A DNA stretch of 64,000 nucleotides from Calothrix anomala FACHB-343 (GCF_014696435.1 NZ_JACJQG010000041.1:19814-83813), one strand, 5' to 3'; shown: positions 1 to 9,554, counted from the stretch's first letter. Program-made: numbers and translations. The notes: generated by a model not told the origin, from the letters alone.

Positions 1-1222
1 TAATTCCCTGATGAATATCGGCGGTTTTTTTCTCAGTTCCATCTAGGCGCGAAAAATTGCGCAATGATTCCATGATTGCTTGAATGCGATCGCTACCTAA
101 TTGCATGGAAGAAATCATTTTTGGTAAATCTATCAGCAAGAATTCTAAATCAATAGCTTTTGTTTGCTGTTCAATTTCCTTACCTGGTTCGGGAAATTTT
201 TGGCGGTAAAGGTTGACTATATTAATTAAATCTTGAATATAGTCGTTAGCTAAAGACAAATTACCAGAGATAAAATTTACCGGATTATTCACTTCATGGG
301 CAACACCTGCAACTAACTGTCCTAAAGAAGAGATTTTTTCTGTATGTGCTAATTTGGCTTGAGTGCGTTGCAATTGTTGTAAAGCTTGTTCTAGTTTACT
401 CGCTTGTTGTTGCTGAAAACATCTTTCTATATGTTGACGTTGGATAATTTCATGTTCGAGATTGGCTAAAGCTACTGTTCTTTCGATTGCTGTTGTCTCT
501 AAGGAAATTATTAATGCTAATCCTAAAATTGCAAAGGTGACAATCCCAATAGTTGTAGCTAGCGCAGCAGCATCAACAGCCATCGCTGAAGGTGTCTGTA
601 CTACTGCGATCGCATGAAAGTTAGTAGCAGTCATCCCTGTATAATGTACAGTAGGGATAGCTGCGCCCATAATCATCGCACTAAATATTTTCTTCCTTCT
701 ATAGGCTACAGTATGGCGATCGGGTAAATGAAATGCTAACCATAAAGCTGCGAAGGAAACGATAAAAGCGATCGCTACGGAAATTCCTACTAATAGATAG
801 TTGTAATGAATACTCGCATTCAGACGCATCGCCACCATTCCCGTATAGTGCATGGTGGTAATACCCAGCCCCATCAATAGACTACCAGCAAGTAAATTAG
901 AGATACCCATTACTTCCTGACTGACAACAAATAAAGCACAGCCTGAGGCGAAAATAGCTGCCAAAACTGATATCAGCACGGTAAATATATCATATTTTAC
1001 AGGAATTGGTAAATGAAAGGCGAGTATGCCGACAAAGTGCATAGACCAAATACCAGTTCCCATTGCGATCGCACCGCCAATTAACCAGCCAATTTGCGCA
1101 TATCCTATCGATCTGCGCACTCGTTCCGCTAAATCTAAGCTGGTGTAAGCAGCCAGTAGTGCGATCGCTATTGAAAGAATTAATAACCGAATGTCATAAC
1201 TACCAGTAATAACTGTACTCAT
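1..1222 (-). CDS. MHYT-domain sensor histidine kinase (C-terminus beyond window)
   Basis: The gene starts at the ATG complementary to 1220-1222 and runs off the left edge, so only about 407 N-terminal residues are visible. The first 240 or so form a seven-helix membrane region with repeated MHYT-type motifs (MHFVGI, MHYTGM, VHYTGM), an integral sensor proposed to bind copper and sense small ligands such as oxygen or NO. A coiled stretch rich in Gln and Leu follows. Near residue 308 lies a histidine kinase H-box, VAHEVNNPVNF, whose His is the phosphoacceptor. The ATP-binding domain must lie outside the window. No response regulator is visible beside it. The domain assignment is secure; the signal sensed is unknown. 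Confidence 0.85.
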   Translation of the reverse strand, partial: MSTVITGSYDIRLLILSIAIALLAAYTSLDLAERVRRSIGYAQIGWLIGGAIAMGTGIWSMHFVGILAFHLPIPVKYDIFTVLISVLAAIFASGCALFVVSQEVMGISNLLAGSLLMGLGITTMHYTGMVAMRLNASIHYNYLLVGISVAIAFIVSFAALWLAFHLPDRHTVAYRRKKIFSAMIMGAAIPTVHYTGMTATNFHAIAVVQTPSAMAVDAAALATTIGIVTFAILGLALIISLETTAIERTVALANLEHEIIQRQHIERCFQQQQASKLEQALQQLQRTQAKLAHTEKISSLGQLVAGVAHEVNNPVNFISGNLSLANDYIQDLINIVNLYRQKFPEPGKEIEQQTKAIDLEFLLIDLPKMISSMQLGSDRIQAIMESLRNFSRLDGTEKKTADIHQGI

Positions 1223-1435
1223 ATAATAAATTTATTTTCTCTGCCAGCAAAATTCATTTCAGCACCGATGCTAATTCTATAAAGAGAAAATAAAGAAAAT
1301 ATGAGATTTTTAAAATTAATAATTCCCTAATAAAAGACAAATTCTTATAATTCCCATTTCTTCCTCAAAAATCACACCTAATCTTTATCTTGTGTTTGAT
1401 TTAATTAAATATCGTCAACAGTAATTCCCCTTACT

Positions 1436-1458
1436 GATGACTAATGACTAATGACTAA
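1436..1458. repeat. Heptanucleotide tandem repeat (GACTAAT type)
   Basis: About three copies of a 7-base unit related to GACTAAT lie at the 3' end of the acetyltransferase gene and include its stop codon. This is the short tandemly repeated repetitive (STRR) type common in filamentous cyanobacteria. Confidence 0.6.
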
Positions 1459-1870
1459 AGCGCATCATCATTTTTTCTGGTGCAGCTAAACTTTTAAACC
1501 CGCAGCGTCGGTATAATCCATGAGCGTCTTTCGTTCCTAAGAACCACTTAGGTACAGTTTGCAGTTCTGAATATTCCAAAATGTACTGCACAAACCATTT
1601 ACCTAAACCCTGTCTGCGATAAGGCTCAAGAATAAACACATCTTTTAACAGCGCAGAAGTAGCATAATCAGTAATTACCCTAGCAAAACCAACTTGCTGT
1701 TCATCTTCGTAAAGTCCGAAGCATAAAGAATTTTCAATTGATTTTGCTAAAACTTCTAAAGGCATATTTTCTGCTAAATCAGCACTGCACAGAAAATTGT
1801 GGATCATGGGGATATTCAGTTTAGATTTATCTATGCTGATATAAAATCTATGTTTTAAATCTTCATTCAT
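1448..1870 (-). CDS. GNAT family N-acetyltransferase
   Basis: A 140-residue protein starting MNEDLKHRFY. I chose the ATG at 1868-1870 because the reading frame upstream is translated heptamer repeat and not protein-like. The GNAT acetyl-CoA site is visible as YRRQGLGKWFVQYIL (the Q/RxxGxG/A motif), preceded by the strand ALLKDVFILEPY and followed by GLYRRCGFKSL, typical of motif B. Such small stand-alone GNATs transfer acetyl groups to amines on small molecules or proteins; the substrate cannot be read from sequence. It is a single gene, tail-to-tail with nothing, separated from the histidine kinase by 225 bases without features other than a short heptamer repeat. Confidence 0.85.
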   Translation of the reverse strand: MNEDLKHRFYISIDKSKLNIPMIHNFLCSADLAENMPLEVLAKSIENSLCFGLYEDEQQVGFARVITDYATSALLKDVFILEPYRRQGLGKWFVQYILEYSELQTVPKWFLGTKDAHGLYRRCGFKSLAAPEKMMMRFSH

Positions 1871-1937
1871 AGCGACCTCAAGAAATTTACCAATAAATTG
1901 ATTTATCTGCGAGATGTAGATGCAAATGATGAAAAAC

Positions 1938-2074
1938 TCCACCCACAAGGGGATGGAGTTTTTGGGCATGGGGAATCGGGCATGGGGCATGGGAAAGAAC
2001 ATAACCAATGCCCAATGCCCAATGCCCCAAGCGGCGGGGCGGCTGTCCCTCTCCACCCACAAGGGGATGAAGTT
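1938..2074. repeat. Composite repeat: paired direct repeats around inverted heptamer arrays
   Basis: Two copies of a CTCCACCCACAAGGGGATG unit (about 1938 and 2051) bracket GGGCATG-type heptamers (1964-1992) and oppositely oriented CCCAATG heptamers (2004-2028). The opposed arrays can pair into a long hairpin, and the first flanking unit is itself a small stem (AACTCCA/TGGAGTT). No open reading frame here looks real. It separates the divergent acetyltransferase and recQ genes. Confidence 0.6.
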
Positions 2075-2162
2075 TCCCGCCGCTTTCGATGAAACTACTG
2101 AAACATTAGCTGAATGAAAGAGGCTATATTCAGCAAGAGCAGGGATATATCTATTATTAATT

Positions 2163-3611
2163 ATGAATCAAATAGGTACCACATCTTGGAATTTAGTTTT
2201 GGATACCTTCAAAAAAATTTGGGGCTACGATGATTTTCGTTCCCCACAGGGAGAAATTGTCAGCAGTTTATTAGCTCAAAAAGATGCCTTAATTATTATG
2301 CCCACAGGCGGGGGAAAGTCGATTTGTTTTCAACTTCCCGCACTGCTCCAAACAGGATTAACTTTGGTAGTTTCCCCTTTAGTGGCGTTGATGGAAAATC
2401 AAGTACAGGAACTACGTCAGTTAAACCTCAGCGCCGCATTGTTGCATAGCGAATTACCAGCATCTCAACGCCGTTTAACAATGCAAGCATTAGCACAACA
2501 AAAACTGCGGTTATTATATTTATCACCAGAAACTTTACTGAGTGCGCCAGTTTGGGAAATTTTATCTCAGCCACAATTGCAGATTAACGGCATCATTCTC
2601 GATGAAGCCCATTGTTTAGTCCAGTGGGGTGAAACCTTTCGTCCAGCTTATCGCAGATTAGGTGCAGTGCGCCCAGCTTTGCTGCAATCGAAACCAGTCG
2701 GAACGAAAATTAGCGTAGCAGCTTTTACCGCCACTGCTGACCCTGTAGCGCAAAAAACCATCGCCACAGTTTTACAATTACAACAACCAGATATTTATCG
2801 TCTCAATCCCTACCGGGCGAATCTGCATCTTAACGTCTGCATAGCTTGGACTCCGAGAGGGAGAAAGCAGAAATTATGCAAATTTATCCAAAATCGACCG
2901 CAACAAGCCGGATTAGTCTATGTGCGCACCCGCCGCGATAGCGAGGATTTAGCCGCATGGTTTACGGAAATGGGTTATGCTACAGCTGCGTACCATGCAG
3001 GTTTGAGTGCAACAGAACGCCGCGCTGTGGAAGCTAGCTGGTTAAGTGGTAAAATGCCATTTGTGGTCTGTACCTGTGCATTTGGTATGGGGATTAATAA
3101 ACCAGATGTGCGTTGGGTTATACATTATCACGCACCGTTGCTGCTTTCAGAATATGTGCAAGAAATTGGGCGCGCTGGAAGAGATGGAAAACCAGCCGAA
3201 GCTTTAACGTTAATTAGCGAACCTACAGGATGGTTAGATGGGGAAGATAAACAGAGACAGGAGTTTTTTGCACAACAAATGCGATCGCAACAACAAACCG
3301 CACAGCAATTAATCAAAAAACTACCCAAACGAGGAGAAGTCAATTCTGTAGCGCGACAATTTCCCCAAGGTGCGATCGCTCTTTCTCTACTCCATAGTAG
3401 CGGTCAATTACACTGGCTTGACCCATTTCATTATCAAATCCAGCCAAGAGTCAACAAACAGCCGATAAACCAGCTTGCAGCCGCCAAGCAAATGCATCAG
3501 TATTTACATAGTAAACATTGTCGCTGGCAATTTTTATTAACCGCCTTTGGTTTTGACAAAGAAGCCGCTAACTGGCGTTGTGGACATTGCGATCGCTGTT
3601 TGTCTAAATAA
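2163..3611 (+). CDS. RecQ family ATP-dependent DNA helicase (short form)
   Basis: 482 residues with superfamily 2 helicase motifs in order: motif 0/I in FRSPQGEIV and MPTGGGKSICFQLPA (Walker A), motif II ILDEAHCLVQWG (DEAH, about residue 150), motif III AFTATA, motif V/VI ATTAAYHAGL and YVQEIGRAGRDGK with the arginine finger. The C-terminus ends in a Cys cluster, WRCGHCDRCL, that is the remains of the RecQ zinc-binding subdomain. The winged-helix RQC and HRDC domains of full RecQ (about 600-700 residues) are absent. It would unwind 3'-5' at recombination or fork structures. Monocistronic; upstream is only repeats. Confidence 0.9.
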   Translation: MNQIGTTSWNLVLDTFKKIWGYDDFRSPQGEIVSSLLAQKDALIIMPTGGGKSICFQLPALLQTGLTLVVSPLVALMENQVQELRQLNLSAALLHSELPASQRRLTMQALAQQKLRLLYLSPETLLSAPVWEILSQPQLQINGIILDEAHCLVQWGETFRPAYRRLGAVRPALLQSKPVGTKISVAAFTATADPVAQKTIATVLQLQQPDIYRLNPYRANLHLNVCIAWTPRGRKQKLCKFIQNRPQQAGLVYVRTRRDSEDLAAWFTEMGYATAAYHAGLSATERRAVEASWLSGKMPFVVCTCAFGMGINKPDVRWVIHYHAPLLLSEYVQEIGRAGRDGKPAEALTLISEPTGWLDGEDKQRQEFFAQQMRSQQQTAQQLIKKLPKRGEVNSVARQFPQGAIALSLLHSSGQLHWLDPFHYQIQPRVNKQPINQLAAAKQMHQYLHSKHCRWQFLLTAFGFDKEAANWRCGHCDRCLSK

Positions 3612-3645
3612 TTATCAATTTGTCAAAAATCTCCGGCTACTTTTT

Positions 3646-3722
3646 CTCTTCGTGACTTCGCGCCTTCGTGGTTTAATCATATTTTTTAACCGCGAAGGCG
3701 CAAAGAACGCAAAGAAGAAGAG
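3646..3722. repeat. Imperfect inverted repeat between recQ and pheS
   Basis: Two arms of about 28 bases (around CGCGCCTTCGTGGTTTAA and TTAACCGCGAAGGCGCAAAG) face each other around a short A/T loop. The genes converge here, so a hairpin would serve both as terminator. Related sequence (ACTTCGTGCCTTCGTGGTTCG-like) recurs near 32360 and 63810, so this is a dispersed family. Confidence 0.55.
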
Positions 3723-3740
3723 TTTATTGAAGTATCAGCT

Positions 3741-4733
3741 TTAAAACTGGCGTAAAAAGCGCAAATCGCTGGCGTACAACCTGCGAATATCATCCATTTG
3801 ATGTAAAACCATCGCAAAACGTTCTACACCAAAACCAGCAGCAAACCCAGTATAAATTTCTGGGTCATAACCTACAGATTTTAAAACATTTGGATCGACC
3901 ATCCCGCAACCCATCACTTCCAGCCAGCGCCCATTCCATTGCAAATCCACTTCTGCAGAAGGTTCGGTAAAGGGGAAGTAACTCGCACGGAAGCGAATTG
4001 GCAAATCGCCAAACATAGCTTGCAAAAATACCTTAATTGTGCCTTTGAGGTCTGTAAATGTTAACCCCTCATCAATGGCTAAAAGTTCTATTTGATGGAA
4101 AACGGCTGAGTGTGTCGCATCCACATTATCCCGGCGATAAACTCGCCCTGGCGCGACTACCCGAATTGGCGGTTCTTCCGTTTCCATGTAACGAATTTGC
4201 ACGGAGGAAGTGTGAGTCCGCAGCAAATTACCATCTGGTAAGTAGAATGTATCTTGCATATCGCGGGCGGGATGGTCTGGCGGAGTATTCAACGCCTCAA
4301 AATTGTAATAATCTGTTTCCATCTCTGGCCCTTGCGCCACAGTGTAGCCCATGCCCACAAAAATATCCAGCGCCCGGTCAATAATACCATTGAGGGGGTG
4401 AATTCGACCTTGGGGGCTGAAAATTCCTGGCATAGTGACATCCAGAGTTTCCGCTTCTAACTGGGCTTGAATTTGCGCAGTTTCTAAAGCGGTGCGCTGC
4501 TTATCTAAACTATCTTGTAAAGATTCTTTAACAGTATTGGCGATCGCTCCAATTTTCGGGCGTTCTTCTGCACTCATCTGCCCCATACTGCGCAAAAGTG
4601 CCCCTAGTTGCCCTTTTTTACCCAGATAGCTGACTCTGAGTTCTTCTAGGCGTTCTAAGGTATCAGCAGCTGCGATCGCTTGTTCTCCTTCCTGCCGTAG
4701 TGCTAAAAGTTGAGCCTCTAAATTGCTAGTCAT
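3741..4733 (-). CDS. pheS: Phenylalanyl-tRNA synthetase alpha subunit
   Basis: 330 residues, normal length for bacterial PheS. The N-terminal 90 residues are the coiled-coil tRNA-binding arm ([15 protein letters not shown]). The class II catalytic core carries motif 2 ([21 protein letters not shown] region; split here by position about 200) and motif 3 ([22 protein letters not shown] near the C-terminus), with [14 protein letters not shown] between them as in all PheS proteins. It charges tRNA-Phe together with PheT, which is not in this window; separated pheS and pheT are usual in cyanobacteria. Divergent from surE with 231 bases between, which hold only heptamer-like repeats close to each start. 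Confidence 0.97.
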   Translation of the reverse strand: MTSNLEAQLLALRQEGEQAIAAADTLERLEELRVSYLGKKGQLGALLRSMGQMSAEERPKIGAIANTVKESLQDSLDKQRTALETAQIQAQLEAETLDVTMPGIFSPQGRIHPLNGIIDRALDIFVGMGYTVAQGPEMETDYYNFEALNTPPDHPARDMQDTFYLPDGNLLRTHTSSVQIRYMETEEPPIRVVAPGRVYRRDNVDATHSAVFHQIELLAIDEGLTFTDLKGTIKVFLQAMFGDLPIRFRASYFPFTEPSAEVDLQWNGRWLEVMGCGMVDPNVLKSVGYDPEIYTGFAAGFGVERFAMVLHQMDDIRRLYASDLRFLRQF

Positions 4734-4964
4734 TAGTTAATACTCAAGAGTCAATAGTCAATTGGTGTCAATCGTCCAAAGTTTTGGACTTGTCGGCAAA
4801 TAACCCTAGTAGTATGCCATTAAAACCAAACCTCTGTTTACCAGTTTATAAGGGATTCAGTGTTTGCATCTGTTTTTTGTCTGCTATTTGTGACCCTCGA
4901 CATTGACAAATAGCCAATAACCAATAACTAATGACAAATGACCCATGACTAATGACCAATCACC

Positions 4965-5762
4965 ATGAAATTACTCATTAGCAATGATGACGGAGTTTCT
5001 GCTTTAGGTATTCGTACCTTAGCCAACAGTTTAGCAGAGGCTGGTCATGATGTAACCGTAGTTTGCCCAGACCGAGAGCGATCGGCCACCGGTCATGGAT
5101 TAACCTTACACCAACCGATTCGCGCCGAAATTGTCGAGTCAATTTTTCACCCAAATGTCAAAGCATGGGCTTGCGATGGTACGCCCTCAGACTGTGTGAA
5201 ATTGGCGCTTTGGGCTTTATTAGAATCTCCCCCCGATTTAGTGCTGTCTGGAATTAATCAAGGCGCTAATTTAGGCACGGAAATTCTCTATTCCGGAACC
5301 GTGTCTGCCGCGATGGAAGGTATAATAGAAGGTCTTCCCAGTATAGCTTTCAGCCTTGCCAGTCATACATATAAAGACTATCAAGTTGCTGCTCGCTTTG
5401 CCCAAAATCTCGTAGCCCAACTGGCTGCCAAACCTCTGCCTGAGTTAATGTTACTGAATGTAAATATTCCCCCTGTGAAGTGGGAAGAAATTGCTGGCGT
5501 AGCAATTACACGGCAGGGAGTGCGGCGCTATGTTGATGTATTTGATAAGCGCGTCGATCCTCGTGGTAAAACCTACTACTGGTTAACCGGTGAAGTGCTT
5601 GAGGATGTCGAACCCCCAGAGGGTTTAAATTTGCCTCAACACATCCCCATTGATGTGCATGTTATCCGTAAAAATTACATTAGTATCACGCCATTACAAT
5701 ACAATCTCACCTACGCAACTGGCATTAACCAATTAGCAGATTGGGAATTTAAATTTACGTAA
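4965..5762 (+). CDS. surE: 5'/3'-nucleotidase SurE
   Basis: 265 residues. The N-terminus [17 protein letters not shown] carries the paired Asp residues that bind the divalent metal; the [11 protein letters not shown] segment supplies the conserved Ser, and [25 protein letters not shown] the conserved Asn and the substrate loop. SurE dephosphorylates 5'- and 3'-nucleoside monophosphates and short polyphosphates and is linked to stationary-phase survival. Its start follows a run of TGACxAAT-like heptamers (4918-4960), so a classical ribosome site is not evident. The stop codon overlaps the end of a small opposing frame. Confidence 0.96.
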   Translation: MKLLISNDDGVSALGIRTLANSLAEAGHDVTVVCPDRERSATGHGLTLHQPIRAEIVESIFHPNVKAWACDGTPSDCVKLALWALLESPPDLVLSGINQGANLGTEILYSGTVSAAMEGIIEGLPSIAFSLASHTYKDYQVAARFAQNLVAQLAAKPLPELMLLNVNIPPVKWEEIAGVAITRQGVRRYVDVFDKRVDPRGKTYYWLTGEVLEDVEPPEGLNLPQHIPIDVHVIRKNYISITPLQYNLTYATGINQLADWEFKFT

Positions 5763-5955
5763 TAACTTTGTCTTCTTTAGAAAAATTTGCAACTGAGGAG
5801 GTATTTAAATCTATTTTCCCGAAACTTAGGCTATAAAGTAGGAGCGCTCTCGATCCCATCGCTAAACTCAGTCCTAATAACTTAGGATTTTTGCTTAGTA
5901 ATGTCTCACTCAAGCTGACAAAAATAGCCTGAAAAAGGGTATGCTGTTTTACCAA
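5755..5955 (-). CDS. Small hypothetical protein (doubtful)
   Basis: A 66-residue frame with a TTG start that is well placed behind a good ribosome site (GAGGAG, six bases upstream). The protein has a hydrophobic-leaning N-terminal half and no motif I recognise. It converges on surE and overlaps its last eight bases. Support is only the ribosome site and the otherwise empty 293-base gap; it could be chance. Confidence 0.3.
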   Translation of the reverse strand: MVKQHTLFQAIFVSLSETLLSKNPKLLGLSLAMGSRALLLYSLSFGKIDLNTSSVANFSKEDKVIT

Positions 5956-6055
5956 GAAATTCTCCTCTATTAAAATGGTAAGACCGCATAAACTGAAGAA
6001 TAATCAGTAACAATTTGTTTTATCGATCGCCCGCTCAGTCCAGAAAGCAACACCC

Positions 6056-6940
6056 ATGTCTAGGTTAGAACACCAATTTACCGTGCAATTTTGGGGCGTT
6101 CGCGGCAGCATCCCCAGTCCAGGGACACATACCGTGCGTTATGGCGGTAACACCCCTTGCGTCGCCATGCAAGTAGGTGGTAACCGCTTAATTTTCGATG
6201 GTGGCACCGGGCTACATGTTTTGGGACAATCTTTATTGTCACAAATGCCGTTAGAAGGTCATCTATTTTTCACCCACTCTCACTGGGATCACATGCAAGG
6301 ATTTCCATTCTTTGCACCAGGGTTTGTCAAGGGCAACAGTTTTAAAATCTACGGCGCAATTGCTCCCGATGGTTCCACAATTGAACAGCGCCTGAATGAC
6401 CAAATGCTGCACCCAAATTTTCCGGTGCCTTTGCAAATTATGCAGGCTAACTTGAACTTTTGTGACATTACACCGGGGCAACCAATACATATTAATGACA
6501 TTACCGTAGAAACAGCACCACTCAATCACCCCGGTGAAGCGGTGGGATATCGCGTCAACTGGCTTGGCGGTGCTGCGGCTTACATTACTGATACAGAACA
6601 TTTTCCCGATCGCCTGGATGAAAATGTCCTGTGGCTAGCCCGGAATGCCGATGTGCTGATTTATGATTCTACTTATACTGATGATGAGTATCATTCGCCC
6701 ACATCACCGAGAATTGGCTGGGGACATTCCACTTGGCAAGAAGCGGTAAAAATTGCTAAAGCTGCTAAGGTGAAGACTCTGGTAATTTTCCACCACGACC
6801 CTGCCCATAACGATGATTTTTTAGATAAAATCGCCAAACAAGCGGTAGAGCAATTCCCCAATGCCATCATGGCCAAGGAAGGGTTAGTAGTCAATATTCC
6901 CGTTTCCGTGCCTTTATCAGAATCTTTATCAGTTAGCTAA
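6056..6940 (+). CDS. MBL-fold metallohydrolase (phosphodiesterase-like)
   Basis: 294 residues. It opens with QFWGVRGSIPSPG and RYGGNTPCVAMQ, the signature of a branch of beta-lactamase-fold enzymes related to RNase Z and class III cyclic phosphodiesterases. The zinc motif HxHxDH appears as THSHWDHMQGFPFF (about residue 77), with further ligands in LNHPGEAVGYR, YDSTYTDDEY and VIFHHDPAHND. The start is the ATG of MSRLEHQF. The substrate is not deducible; homologues are often annotated only as MBL-fold hydrolases. It stands alone ahead of the RNA candidate and ribF. Confidence 0.85.
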   Translation: MSRLEHQFTVQFWGVRGSIPSPGTHTVRYGGNTPCVAMQVGGNRLIFDGGTGLHVLGQSLLSQMPLEGHLFFTHSHWDHMQGFPFFAPGFVKGNSFKIYGAIAPDGSTIEQRLNDQMLHPNFPVPLQIMQANLNFCDITPGQPIHINDITVETAPLNHPGEAVGYRVNWLGGAAAYITDTEHFPDRLDENVLWLARNADVLIYDSTYTDDEYHSPTSPRIGWGHSTWQEAVKIAKAAKVKTLVIFHHDPAHNDDFLDKIAKQAVEQFPNAIMAKEGLVVNIPVSVPLSESLSVS

Positions 6941-7002
6941 TTTTTTGTTTAAAGGTAGCAGTCGCATTGATTCGAGATTTTAGATTAGATTGTTGATCGG
7001 AA

Positions 7003-7131
7003 GCTCTCAGCAAGAGAGTGGCCTTTGAGGTAAACTGCGAAAACTGAAGAACTAGCTTTGCGAGTTCATCAGAGGAGCAAACAAGCCTGGAGAATAACTC
7101 TGTTGGGGCTTTTGCGAGTCAAACCTCGCCA
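7003..7131 (+). ncRNA. Candidate structured RNA upstream of ribF
   Basis: The 434-base gap before ribF contains a nested set of complementary segments. A first hairpin is CTCTC (7004-7008)/GAGAG (7014-7018). A long outer stem pairs TGGC (7019-7022) and GAGGT (7027-7031) with ACCTC (7123-7127) and GCCA (7128-7131), continuing as ACT/AGT and AAAA/TTTT around a symmetric GCG loop. Inside it are GAACT/AGTTC (7049-7067) and CAGAG/CTCTG (7070-7102). This looks like a rod with an internal multi-way junction. I do not recognise a known riboswitch; it lacks the FMN-riboswitch signature expected if it sensed flavin. A 6S-like RNA or a leader RNA is possible. Strand is assumed from ribF. Confidence 0.4.
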
Positions 7132-7374
7132 CAACCCAAAATGTCAGCCTCAAGCCAAAATGGCTATGGTATCGGGTGCTATGGACTGAGTAACGAGCGG
7201 TTAACCGTTGGCGACTTTCCTGAGAGTATGCTGTGGCTAAACAGTCAGTTATGTCATTCCTTGGCTGATGGCAAAAAATGTCATCTCGCCTGCGATCGCA
7301 TTTTCTCCTCTAGGCGGTTACCCATCAGGTAGCTTGTGGCTGATAGCTAAATAAACCTAAAATCCCAGAATCAA
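7132..7374. other. Rest of the ribF upstream gap
   Basis: Contains a 63-codon frame (7141-7332, +) without recognisable motif and with no ribosome site, plus a small palindrome CGGTTAACCG (near 7200) and a HIP1 site. I regard it as untranslated sequence, possibly part of the same transcript as the RNA candidate before it. Confidence 0.35.
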
Positions 7375-8463
7375 GTGCTAAATTTGTCTCAAAATGGGTG
7401 TTCTGTGTGGGTTGCTTCTGCAACCGAAGAACTGTTAACGCCAACGGCTGTGGCTCTTGGCAAATTTGATGGCGTGCATCTTGGCCATCAAAGAGTAATT
7501 AAACCAGTTTTGCAGCGAGCAAACAAACAAGTTCCACCAAGGACTTTGGATGCAGAAGAGAGCAATGTACTCGAACTCTCACCCACAGACGCTACAAACC
7601 ATATATACTCAACTGTTGTCACCTTTCATCCCCATCCCCAGGAGTTTTTTTCGGGACAACCCAGGGCGTTATTAACTCCCCTAGATGAAAAAGTTGCCCA
7701 ATTGCGATCGCTCGGCATAGAACAGCTAGTACTATTACCCTTTGATAAAGAATTATCAGCTTTATCCCCCGAAGAATTTGTGGAAAAAATTCTCGTGCAA
7801 AAACTGCGATGTCAGCAGCTGAGTGTGGGACAAGATTTTTGTTTTGGCAAACAGCGTACCGGTACAGCCAGGGATTTACAACTACTCGCCGCAAAATATG
7901 ATATCCCTGTCACCATAGTTACTCTAGAAAAATACGCAGGTAAGGCTGAATTACCACCAGAAAATCATTGTGTCGATTTTCTACCTACACCAGATTTACC
8001 AATTAGCACTTCCCTCATCCGCCAAACCTTAGAAAATGGCGATGTCAAAAATGCAAATCTGTTATTAGGCAGGCCTTACACTTTGTTTGGGCTGGTGATT
8101 CAAGGGCAACAATTGGGTAGAACCATTGGCTTTCCTACCGCGAATTTGCAACTCCCAAAAGATAAATTTTTACCCCGCTTTGGTGTTTACGCCGTGCGCG
8201 TTTTCCTCACAGAGCCAACAGCACAGACATCTATCCCCCTATTGGGAGTGATGAATATCGGTAATCGTCCCACCGTTGCAGGTATCAATACATCGGTAGA
8301 AGTCCATTTATTCGATTGGGCGGGAGACTTGTACGGTAAACAGTTAGCTGTGCAGCTGGTGGAATTTTTACGCCCCGAACAAAAATTTTCTTCCCTAGAA
8401 GCACTCAAAGCACAAATTCAACTCGATTGCAATATTGCGAAAGAAGTTTTGCTATTTCCATGA
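7375..8463 (+). CDS. ribF: Bifunctional riboflavin kinase / FAD synthetase
   Basis: 362 residues from a GTG start. The N-terminal nucleotidyltransferase domain shows ALGKFDGVHLGHQRVI (HxGH motif, about residue 36) and TFHPHPQEFF, and ends near the STSLIRQTL segment (ISSTxxR-like motif). The C-terminal riboflavin kinase domain begins at GRPYTLFGLVIQGQQLGRTIGFPTANLQ and includes the conserved PTAN and the GVMNIGNRPTV loop. It converts riboflavin to FMN and FMN to FAD. About 35 extra residues (VPPRTLDAEESNV region) lie between the first two strands of the N-terminal domain. The unusual upstream leader is noted separately. A second GTG at codon 11 is an alternative start. Confidence 0.94.
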   Translation: MLNLSQNGCSVWVASATEELLTPTAVALGKFDGVHLGHQRVIKPVLQRANKQVPPRTLDAEESNVLELSPTDATNHIYSTVVTFHPHPQEFFSGQPRALLTPLDEKVAQLRSLGIEQLVLLPFDKELSALSPEEFVEKILVQKLRCQQLSVGQDFCFGKQRTGTARDLQLLAAKYDIPVTIVTLEKYAGKAELPPENHCVDFLPTPDLPISTSLIRQTLENGDVKNANLLLGRPYTLFGLVIQGQQLGRTIGFPTANLQLPKDKFLPRFGVYAVRVFLTEPTAQTSIPLLGVMNIGNRPTVAGINTSVEVHLFDWAGDLYGKQLAVQLVEFLRPEQKFSSLEALKAQIQLDCNIAKEVLLFP

Positions 8464-8519
8464 TGAGTTGTGCCGCTTGGTTGGGAACAATAGGAGGGGC
8501 TAGGGGCTAGGGAAGGGGA

Positions 8520-8635
8520 CAAGGGGGACAAGGAAGACAAGGAGGACAAGGGGGATATCAATTATTCATGCCCCATGCCCAATGCCCAATGCCCCATGCC
8601 CAATGCCCAATGCCCAATGCCCTATACCCAATCCT
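8520..8635. repeat. Tandem repeats: GGGGGACAA 9-mers then CCCAATG/CCCCATG heptamers
   Basis: First about four copies of a 9-base GGACAAGGG-like unit (8516-8550), then eight CCCAATG or CCCCATG heptamers (8570-8632). The heptamers run right up to the moxR start, so a longer in-frame start upstream would only translate repeat and was rejected. Confidence 0.75.
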
Positions 8636-8640
8636 GGTGC

Positions 8641-9549
8641 ATGAGAGAAAAAATTGACGCTTTAACACAAAACCTGTCTCGTACTATCGTTGGTAAAACT
8701 GAAGCAATACGTTTGGTGCTGGTTGCTCTTTTTGGCGGTGGTCATGCTTTATTAGAAGATGTTCCTGGTGTTGGTAAAACTCTGCTAGCTAAGTCTTTAG
8801 CGCGTTCTGTTGATGGTAAGTTTCAACGGCTACAATGTACCCCTGATTTATTGCCAACTGATGTTACAGGGACTAACATTTGGAACCCAAAAAGCGGCGA
8901 ATTTAGCTTTCTTCCCGGGCCAATATTTGCTAATGTACTCTTAGCTGACGAAATCAACCGCGCTACACCTAGAACTCAGTCAGCGTTGTTAGAGGTAATG
9001 GAAGAACATCAGGTAACAGTTGATGGGGTTTCTCGTCCTGTACCTAAGCCGTTCTTTGTTATCGCTACCCAAAACCCCATTGAATATCAGGGAACTTTCC
9101 CGCTACCAGAAGCGCAGATGGATCGGTTTATGCTGTCCTTGAGTTTGGGCTATCCTTCTGAGGCAGAAGAACTGCAAATGCTGCAAAATTTGGCTGATAA
9201 TATCAAAGCCGATGATTTGCAAGCTTGCATTACCTTGGACGAAGTGACGCAATTGCGACAACTCTGTGCGCAAGTGAGGGTAGAACCGACTTTACAGCAA
9301 TACATCTTAGATTTGGTAAGGGCGACAAGGCAAGATGAGGAAATTTCCCTTGGTGTGAGTCCCCGTGGTACGGTGGCATTACAAAAAGCTACCCAAGCCC
9401 TCGCTTTTATTTTAGGGCGTGAATATGCCATTCCCGATGATGTCAAATTTCTCGTGCCCCATGTACTAGGCCATCGTTTAATTACAAGAGGCGGGCGCAG
9501 TTCTCGCACTGTAGTTGAGCGATTATTGCGATCGCAACCCATTCCCTAA
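8641..9549 (+). CDS. MoxR family AAA+ ATPase
   Basis: 302 residues from ATG 8641 (MREKIDAL). Walker A is DVPGVGKTLLAK (about residue 45), Walker B is VLLADEINRATPRTQSALLEVMEE, sensor 1 lies in FVIATQNPIEYQGTFPLPEAQMDRF and sensor 2 in SPRGTVALQKA. This is the AAA_3/MoxR class, chaperones that usually help insert metal or cofactors through a VWA-domain or DUF58 partner. No such partner is adjacent here, which is atypical. The stop codon TAA is part of the 8-base duplication created by the inserted MITE just downstream, so the gene's original 3' flank has been displaced but the reading frame is intact. Confidence 0.93.
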   Translation: MREKIDALTQNLSRTIVGKTEAIRLVLVALFGGGHALLEDVPGVGKTLLAKSLARSVDGKFQRLQCTPDLLPTDVTGTNIWNPKSGEFSFLPGPIFANVLLADEINRATPRTQSALLEVMEEHQVTVDGVSRPVPKPFFVIATQNPIEYQGTFPLPEAQMDRFMLSLSLGYPSEAEELQMLQNLADNIKADDLQACITLDEVTQLRQLCAQVRVEPTLQQYILDLVRATRQDEEISLGVSPRGTVALQKATQALAFILGREYAIPDDVKFLVPHVLGHRLITRGGRSSRTVVERLLRSQPIP

Positions 9550-9554
9550 ATAAG

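Noticed and set aside
7003-7131. FMN riboswitch
   Set aside because: Lacks the conserved RFN core sequences, and the stem order does not fit.
8575-8640. Longer moxR start
   Set aside because: The extra residues are translation of CCCAATG heptamers.
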